Of a stretch of DNA of 64,000 bases, positions 58,876 through 64,000 are shown in pieces. Positions within the stretch are counted from its first letter, which is position 1; each line of letters starts with the position of its first letter. The stretch comes from Evansella vedderi. Its GTDB lineage: Bacteria > Bacillota > Bacilli > Bacillales > Salisediminibacteriaceae. The notes below the pieces were generated by a model, which worked only from the letters and a program-made list of their open reading frames with translations, was not told the DNA's origin and ran no database searches. Made by a program: the position numbers and the translations under genes. The stretch is taken from the NCBI RefSeq assembly GCF_030813435.1, contig NZ_JAUSUG010000024.1, positions 25,333 through 89,332 on the forward strand. The letters are read 5' to 3'.

Positions 58876-60654
58876 ATGACTATTCCAAGATCAGAATATC
58901 CACGCCCCCAATTTCAGCGGGAGCAGTGGCTTAACTTAAACGGGCAATGGCAATTCGAGTATGACGATGAAAATAAAGGTTTAACCGATAAATGGTTTGA
59001 AGGAAACAACCACACATTTTCAAAGGAAATTACCGTTCCTTTCAGCTATCAAAGTGAACTTAGTGGAATTGGAGAAACGGAATTCCACGATCTTGTTTGG
59101 TACAAGAAAACCTTTACCGTTCCCGAAAAGTGGAACAACCAGCGAGTTCTCCTTCACTTCGGTGCAGTAGATTACGGAGCTTGGGTGTATGTTAATGGTA
59201 AATTCGTTACCTTCCACGAAGGGGGACATGTTCCATTCCACGCAGAAATTACAAATGTACTGCAAGAAGGAGAAAATGAAATTGTCGTCCGAGTAGAGGA
59301 TGCTTCGAAGGATTTAGATCAACCTCGTGGAAAACAATATTGGGAAGAAAAATCCGAAGGAATCTTTTATCTAAGAACGACTGGTATTTGGCAAACGGTT
59401 TGGTTAGAAGCCGTTCCAGTTACCTACTTAGAAAAGGTAAAAATGACACCAGACATTGATAAAGACGAAATCACCATTGAATACTTGGTTAACGAAGGAC
59501 AGCCTAATCAGCTATTGGAAATAGATATTTCCTTTGACGGAAAGCAGGTAGCAAAGGACCTTGTACAACTTACTTCCAATAAAGGCTCCCGCAGTATTTA
59601 CCTCAATGATTTTAATGTCCATGATGCTGGCCGCCTTTGGAGTCCGGAGCATCCGAATTTATACGATATTACATTCCGGATTAAAGACAGCAGCACAACA
59701 ATAGATGAGGTTAACAGCTATTTCGGAATGAGAAAGATCTCCGTGGAAAACGGTGTTGTCATGCTGAACAACAAGCCTTACTACATGAAACTAGTCCTTG
59801 ATCAAGGCTACTTCCCAACGGGTATTTTGACTCCACCGTCTGATGAAGACATTAAGAAAGATGTGGAATTAACAAAGGAAATGGGTTTTAACGGCGCCCG
59901 CAAGCACCAAAAAATTGAGGACCCTCGCTATCTTTACTGGGCCGATAAATTAGGTCTTCTCGTTTGGGGAGAGATGGCCAATGCTTACACATACACAGAT
60001 GATGCCGTTCGCAGGATGACTGCCGAGTGGCAAGAGGCGATGGAGCGGGATTATAACCATCCATCCATAGTTGCATGGGTGCCAATCAATGAAAGTTGGG
60101 GTGTACCACGCCTATTAGCGGATAAGCGCCAGCAGGATCATACCCTTGGAATGTACTATTTAACGAAGTCTCTAGATTCTACTCGTTTAGTTATCTCTAA
60201 CGACGGGTGGGAGCACACAAAGTCAGATATGTGTACGATCCATGATTACGAGAGCGACAAAGAAGTTTTAAAAGAGCGATACAGTTCCGTGGAAAACATC
60301 ATGAATTCCCAGCCAGGACACCGTCTCATTTACGTGCCAGGCTATGAGTATAATGGGGAACCAATCCAAGTAACGGAATTTGGCGGTATTGCCTATAAGA
60401 AGAGTAATTGGGAAGGCTGGGGCTATTCCGGTGCTACGAATGATGAGGACTTCGAGGAGAAATACTACAAAGTAGTTTCTGCAATGCTTGAGTCTCCACT
60501 CGTTCAAGGGTTCTGCTATACGCAGCTGACAGATGTGGAGCAGGAAATTAACGGACTATTAACCTACGATCGTAAGCCAAAAATTGATTTAGAGATCATT
60601 AGGAATATTAACGAAGGTAGAAATAGAAAACGATTCTCCACCGAGGAAGAGTGA
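58876..60654 (+). CDS. Glycoside hydrolase family 2 enzyme
   Basis: 592 residues without a signal peptide, so cytoplasmic. The order is a jelly-roll sugar-binding domain (about 5-185), an immunoglobulin-like domain (about 190-285) and a TIM barrel (about 290-592). The acid/base is Glu406 in VPINESWG and the nucleophile Glu501 in QVTEFGG. ATG 58876 (GAGGAG 8 bases upstream) is preferred over GTG 58867. Family 2 contains beta-galactosidases, glucuronidases, mannosidases and arabinosidases; the locus suggests action on arabinan or arabinogalactan side chains imported as oligosaccharides. The specificity is open. Confidence 0.88.
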   Translation: MTIPRSEYPRPQFQREQWLNLNGQWQFEYDDENKGLTDKWFEGNNHTFSKEITVPFSYQSELSGIGETEFHDLVWYKKTFTVPEKWNNQRVLLHFGAVDYGAWVYVNGKFVTFHEGGHVPFHAEITNVLQEGENEIVVRVEDASKDLDQPRGKQYWEEKSEGIFYLRTTGIWQTVWLEAVPVTYLEKVKMTPDIDKDEITIEYLVNEGQPNQLLEIDISFDGKQVAKDLVQLTSNKGSRSIYLNDFNVHDAGRLWSPEHPNLYDITFRIKDSSTTIDEVNSYFGMRKISVENGVVMLNNKPYYMKLVLDQGYFPTGILTPPSDEDIKKDVELTKEMGFNGARKHQKIEDPRYLYWADKLGLLVWGEMANAYTYTDDAVRRMTAEWQEAMERDYNHPSIVAWVPINESWGVPRLLADKRQQDHTLGMYYLTKSLDSTRLVISNDGWEHTKSDMCTIHDYESDKEVLKERYSSVENIMNSQPGHRLIYVPGYEYNGEPIQVTEFGGIAYKKSNWEGWGYSGATNDEDFEEKYYKVVSAMLESPLVQGFCYTQLTDVEQEINGLLTYDRKPKIDLEIIRNINEGRNRKRFSTEEE

Positions 60655-60660
60655 TAAATA

Positions 60661-62058
60661 ATGAGCTACAGAAATCCTGTCATCGCTATTCAAGGTCTTG
60701 ATCACGGTGACCCAGCTGTGTGTAAATACAATGGGAAATACTATTTATATCACACAGGCCCAAGGGAAATTCGTGTTTATGAATCAAAAAATCTAGTGGA
60801 TTGGGAGCAGCAGGGGATTGCTCTGCACGCTTCCGATGATCCGGACCACTGGGCACAAATTGGTCTTTGGGCACCGGAAATCATCCATGAAAATGGTACG
60901 TTCTACATGTATGTCACAGCAGCACTTATGAATGAAGACGGTTCTGAAAATGATGCCGTACGCCGGATTGGAGTGGCCACGAGCGACAACCCACTAGGTC
61001 CTTTCAAGTTAGCGGCGGAGCCCCTGACGGACGAATGGTCCATTGATGCCCATCCATTTAAAGATGAAGACGGGACCTACTATTTGTTCTATAACGTTCG
61101 AAACGAATACACTCGTGGACCAAACGGTGTCATTGGAACGGGGAATGTGGTGGACCGCATGGTAGATCTAACAACCTTGAGCGGCAATCCCACAATGGTC
61201 GTTAAGCCGGAGCATCTATGGGAAGGGAATAAGGAACACTCCTTTTTCTGGAATGAAGGTCCTTTCGTACTGAAGCGGAACGGCAAGTATTTTCAAATGT
61301 ACAGCGCTGGATTTTTCGGAGACGATACGTACGGTGTTTACTATGCCACATCGGATACACCGATGGGAACGGAAGGCATGAACGATACAAGTTGGAAAAA
61401 ATGGCGGGGCGGTGAGGCTATTCTTAAAACGAATGAAGCCTGTCTTGGCCCTGGACATCACGTTGTTGTGAAAGGTCCCAACGGCATAGACGATTATATT
61501 GTCTACCACGGCTACGAGCCCGGGGAAGATGTTCCTGAAAGGCGCGTTCGGGTAGGGCGGTTCCAATGGGATGGGGATCACATTTGGTTAGAGCCGCCAA
61601 GCCTCGAGGAAATACCGGTGCCTTTAAAGCCGGAATTCGACGGCCGTTTTCTACCACTATTGGAGCAGGTGAACGAAGGTTTAAGTAAGTGTCATTTGTC
61701 TGATTATCATTTTGAAACAAACCTTCGACCTGGAAAAAATTCAGTGTCAGGGTTTGCATTTTTTGTAGATGAAAATAACTATGTGAAGTGGGAAATGGAT
61801 CCTTCTGCAAAAACTTTAAAGGTGAGTGTTCATGAAAAGGCTCAACAGGTGTCTAGTTTTTCTGCGGAGCTATCAACAGATTTTAACCCGGAAGCCTACC
61901 ATCTTTTTCAAGTAGTGAAAGAGGGAGCTAGCTTGAAAATTTATGTGGATCGTGTTCAACAGCTGGATCTGACTACAAATTTTGGCAACCAACCGGGAAT
62001 GGTGCAGATCCATAACGGAAAAGTTGCCGGTACAATCGTTACCAAAATAAATAGTTAG
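60661..62058 (+). CDS. GH43 exo-type enzyme with C-terminal beta-sandwich domain
   Basis: 465 residues, no signal peptide, probably cytoplasmic. The N-terminal five-bladed propeller (1 to about 325) has Asp17 (HGDPAV), Asp129 (EWSIDAHPF) and Glu199 (WNEGPFVLK) as the catalytic set, and CLGPGHHVVV near 261. The C-terminal 130 residues form a beta-rich, LamG or concanavalin-like domain (NYVKWEMDPSAKTLKVSV and on). Likely alpha-L-arabinofuranosidase or beta-xylosidase acting on short imported oligosaccharides. It starts six bases after the GH2 stop and is clearly co-transcribed. Confidence 0.87.
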   Translation: MSYRNPVIAIQGLDHGDPAVCKYNGKYYLYHTGPREIRVYESKNLVDWEQQGIALHASDDPDHWAQIGLWAPEIIHENGTFYMYVTAALMNEDGSENDAVRRIGVATSDNPLGPFKLAAEPLTDEWSIDAHPFKDEDGTYYLFYNVRNEYTRGPNGVIGTGNVVDRMVDLTTLSGNPTMVVKPEHLWEGNKEHSFFWNEGPFVLKRNGKYFQMYSAGFFGDDTYGVYYATSDTPMGTEGMNDTSWKKWRGGEAILKTNEACLGPGHHVVVKGPNGIDDYIVYHGYEPGEDVPERRVRVGRFQWDGDHIWLEPPSLEEIPVPLKPEFDGRFLPLLEQVNEGLSKCHLSDYHFETNLRPGKNSVSGFAFFVDENNYVKWEMDPSAKTLKVSVHEKAQQVSSFSAELSTDFNPEAYHLFQVVKEGASLKIYVDRVQQLDLTTNFGNQPGMVQIHNGKVAGTIVTKINS

Positions 62059-62084
62059 AATTTAACTTTCATGAGTTAAATAGG

Positions 62085-62125
62085 AAAAAACCTAGGGTCT
62101 CTGCCGCTAGATCCTAGGTTTTGAT
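62085..62125 (+). terminator. Rho-independent terminator after the GH43 gene
   Basis: AAAACCTAGG pairs with CCTAGGTTTT, extended inward by GTCT/AGAT, around an eight-base loop. Confidence 0.85.
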
Positions 62126-62145
62126 AATTTTGTTAATGAAAGTAA

Positions 62146-62250
62146 ATGTAACCCCGAACACTATGGATTAAACCCCATACTAGTTCGATTAAACCCCAAA
62201 CCTCCTCCATTTAGCCCCAAATAAAGTACATTTTCCCCCATCCCCACTAC
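62146..62250. repeat. Five-unit array with exact 21-base period (CCCC type)
   Basis: Units start at 62146, 62167, 62188, 62209 and 62230. Each begins AT, has CCCC (or CCCCC) at the seventh to tenth bases and varies afterwards, for example ATTAAACCCCATACTAGTTC, ATTAAACCCCAAACCTCCTC and ATTTAGCCCCAAATAAAGTA. It lies upstream of the SLH amidase gene. Confidence 0.8.
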
Positions 62251-62419
62251 TCAACCTGAAAAACAGCTTTACATCCTTCTAATTTAGCTGTAGTGCACCT
62301 ACATTCATAGTAAAATTACCAATAACTGGCCCGCTAGTACAACTCCTATTAATGATAAAATGATAAAGTAACCTAAAATTCGACAAATAAAACAGCTTAG
62401 AAAAGGAGGGACAACCTTA

Positions 62420-63817
62420 GTGTTGAGTTCGAAAAAACCTCATATGAATATAGCATTTGCACTTATTATCTCCGTTTTTACCATTGCTCTAGTGGCGCCA
62501 ACATCTGCTGATGCTAGATTTCCAGATACTAATTTAAGCGAGATTAATAGATTAGCAGGAGACGGCATTGTTGGGGGATTTCCCGACGGAAATTTTCACC
62601 CTAATCGTCCAGTAACACGGGGGGAGGCGATTGTCATGATCGGCCGAACACTCGACCTGAATACTGGAACGAGGTCCACCTCCTTCAGGGATGTTCCAAG
62701 TAACCATTTTGCCTCCGGAGCTATAGCTGCTGCAGTGGAAAAAGGGTTGGTATCTGGGTATCCAGACGGCACGTTTAAACCGAATGACCCTGTTACCCGT
62801 GGAGAAACAGCAGCGTTCCTCACGAGAGCTCATAATATGGAGCCGATTCAAAATCCAATTGCCTTCAGAGATGTTTCAGCCAATCATTTCGCAAAGGGGG
62901 CTATTGATAGAATTTCAAGTAGTGGGATTACAGTTGGGTTTTCAGATAATACATACCGACCAGATCAACACATTACGAGACAGGAATTTGCGGTGTTATT
63001 AGCTAGAACGATTTACCCTGAGCTTCGCTTGAAAGCCCCTGAACAGAGGCAGAATCCAAATACGATTGCCATTGCCAAGGTTGTGAATACGTCCAATCTT
63101 ACTATTCGTTCAGGACCGGGTACGAACCACGGCATAGTTGGTAGTATCGCGAGAAACACGGAAATTCAAGTGTTAGATACGGTAAACAACTGGGCAAAGA
63201 TTGATCATAGAGGCGGCGTGGCCTACGCATCCCTATCCAACCTCCAGGTAGTTTCGACAACTAACAGAGCTCCTCTACGGGGAAAAACAATTGTGGTAGA
63301 TCCAGGGCATGGAGGGTCAGACCCAGGAGCTATCGCAAACGGACTAAGGGAAAAAGATGTTGTGCTAGACATTTCCCTTGTTTTACAGCGAAAACTAAGA
63401 ATGGCTGGAGCAAACGTTGTCATGACACGTACAACGGATGTTTTCCCTTCCCTAGATCGACGTGTACAAATCGCAAACAATTCTAACGGTCATGCTTTCG
63501 TTAGTGTTCATGCTAATGCGTCTACACACACAGCAGCAAACGGGACGGAAACATACTGGAATAGGACTCACAGCAGTGCCAGCAGCCAGCGATTAGCAAG
63601 ATTAACGCAAAATCATCTTGTAAGACAGTTAGGCACCCGTGACCGCGGTATCCACCATGGAAATTTCCGAGTGATTAGCCAAACGAGAATGCCAAGCATC
63701 TTAGTGGAAGTGGGCTTCCTCACAAACAGAGGGGACGCAGATAAACTAAGGCAAAACATTTATAAAGAAAGATCTGCAGAAGGTATATACAGAGGCTTAG
63801 TGGATTATTTTAACTAA
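62420..63817 (+). CDS. N-acetylmuramoyl-L-alanine amidase with SLH and SH3 domains
   Basis: Secreted wall hydrolase of 465 residues. A signal peptide (to about 32) is followed by three S-layer homology domains (about 33-80, 88-140, 147-198; each with a GFPDGxF/GYPDGTF and VTRGE or ITRQE pattern), a bacterial SH3 domain (about 215-273) and a zinc-dependent Amidase_3 domain (about 288-463). Zinc ligands and catalytic residues are seen in VVDPGHGGSDPG, LREKDVVLD, SVHANAS and VEVGFLTN. SLH domains normally bind pyruvylated wall polymers, so the enzyme is held at the surface. GTG 62420 follows AAAAGGAGGGACA; the following TTG is an alternative. Confidence 0.93.
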   Translation: MLSSKKPHMNIAFALIISVFTIALVAPTSADARFPDTNLSEINRLAGDGIVGGFPDGNFHPNRPVTRGEAIVMIGRTLDLNTGTRSTSFRDVPSNHFASGAIAAAVEKGLVSGYPDGTFKPNDPVTRGETAAFLTRAHNMEPIQNPIAFRDVSANHFAKGAIDRISSSGITVGFSDNTYRPDQHITRQEFAVLLARTIYPELRLKAPEQRQNPNTIAIAKVVNTSNLTIRSGPGTNHGIVGSIARNTEIQVLDTVNNWAKIDHRGGVAYASLSNLQVVSTTNRAPLRGKTIVVDPGHGGSDPGAIANGLREKDVVLDISLVLQRKLRMAGANVVMTRTTDVFPSLDRRVQIANNSNGHAFVSVHANASTHTAANGTETYWNRTHSSASSQRLARLTQNHLVRQLGTRDRGIHHGNFRVISQTRMPSILVEVGFLTNRGDADKLRQNIYKERSAEGIYRGLVDYFN

Positions 63818-63827
63818 GTTGACGTTA

Positions 63828-63878
63828 GGACAGTTTCGAGCACACATTTCGTGCCGTATCGAAACTGTCCTTTTGCTT
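63828..63878 (+). terminator. Rho-independent terminator after the amidase gene
   Basis: A perfect 12-bp stem GGACAGTTTCGA/TCGAAACTGTCC, an inner GCAC/GTGC pair and a T-rich tail. Confidence 0.9.
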
Positions 63879-63911
63879 TATTTCATGGGAGCTAGATAAT
63901 AATCATTCTAG

Positions 63912-63995
63912 TTCGATAGATTAATGGTTGAAATCGATAGATTATAGCTGAAATTCGATAGAATATCGGCCCAATTCGATAGATTATCCATTTAG
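63912..63995. repeat. Array with exact 21-base period (TTCGATAGATTAT type)
   Basis: Four units start at 63912, 63933, 63954 and 63975. The first 13 bases are conserved (TTCGATAGATTAT with one change in some units) and the remaining eight vary (for example TGGTTGAA and CGGCCCAA). It continues to within a few bases of the window edge and may extend beyond it. Confidence 0.85.
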
Positions 63996-64000
63996 CTGGA

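Noticed and set aside
63912..63995. CRISPR-like array
   Set aside because: Conserved units are only 13 bases, the variable parts are eight bases, and no cas genes are present; real spacers are about 30 bases or longer.

Overview
The window is chromosomal DNA of a spore-forming, low-GC Firmicute of the family Bacillaceae. The evidence is the Bacillus-type gene order (mnaA, atp operon, ywzB-ywmB-murA-spoIID, spoIIQ, spoIIID-mbl-flhO-flhP, fabZ), several sporulation genes, and purine-rich ribosome binding sites with frequent TTG and GTG starts. The ATP synthase a and c subunits carry the residues known from alkaliphilic Bacillus, and the surface proteins are strongly acidic, so an alkaliphilic and probably salt-tolerant organism (Evansella, Salipaludibacillus or Alkalihalobacillus-like) is inferred. 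No rRNA, tRNA, CRISPR array or prophage was recognised.

Layout. 0.1-3.7 kb: UDP-GlcNAc 2-epimerase and a secreted subtilisin-like protease. 4.0-12.05 kb: the ten-gene atpZIBEFHAGDC operon with a sigma-A type promoter and a strong terminator; an interspersed repeat sits inside it between atpA and atpG. 12.2-12.8 kb: a REP-associated tyrosine transposase (RAYT) on the minus strand, then 1.1 kb of AT-rich DNA without genes. 13.8-23.9 kb: an 11-gene complex I operon (nuoABCDHIJKLMN) without the NADH-oxidising module nuoEFG. 24.6-38.4 kb: envelope, sporulation, cell-shape and flagellar genes (ywzB, ywmB, murA, spoIID, a BCCT transporter, spoIIQ, a usd-like leader plus spoIIID, mbl, flhO, flhP, an EpuA-domain protein, fabZ).

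39.0-50.0 kb is an accessory cell-surface region: three tiny acidic lipoproteins, a secreted peptidoglycan endopeptidase, a secreted hydrolase resembling N-formylglutamate amidohydrolase or poly-gamma-glutamate hydrolase, the poly-gamma-glutamate polymerase and export genes pgsB, pgsC and pgsA, a membrane-anchored gamma-glutamyltransferase of CapD type, and a 339-residue acidic membrane-anchored protein of unknown function. Together these look like a system for making, exporting, anchoring or trimming polyglutamate, with two candidate new parts.

50.1-51.5 kb holds a DUF3231 protein and a small membrane protein. 51.7-62.1 kb is an arabinan or arabinose-oligosaccharide utilisation locus: a ROK repressor, a YesL protein and an ABC importer on the minus strand, and two GH43 enzymes and a GH2 enzyme on the plus strand. 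The secreted GH43 arabinanase is interrupted by one in-frame TAA. 62.4-63.8 kb encodes an S-layer-homology amidase flanked by two different arrays with an exact 21-bp period.

A striking general feature is the number of interspersed repeats: at least four families of imperfect 40-350 bp elements and a REP-like hairpin family (GGACCGGGTCC plus AATTTTGTGAAC) whose parts also occur next to the RAYT gene.
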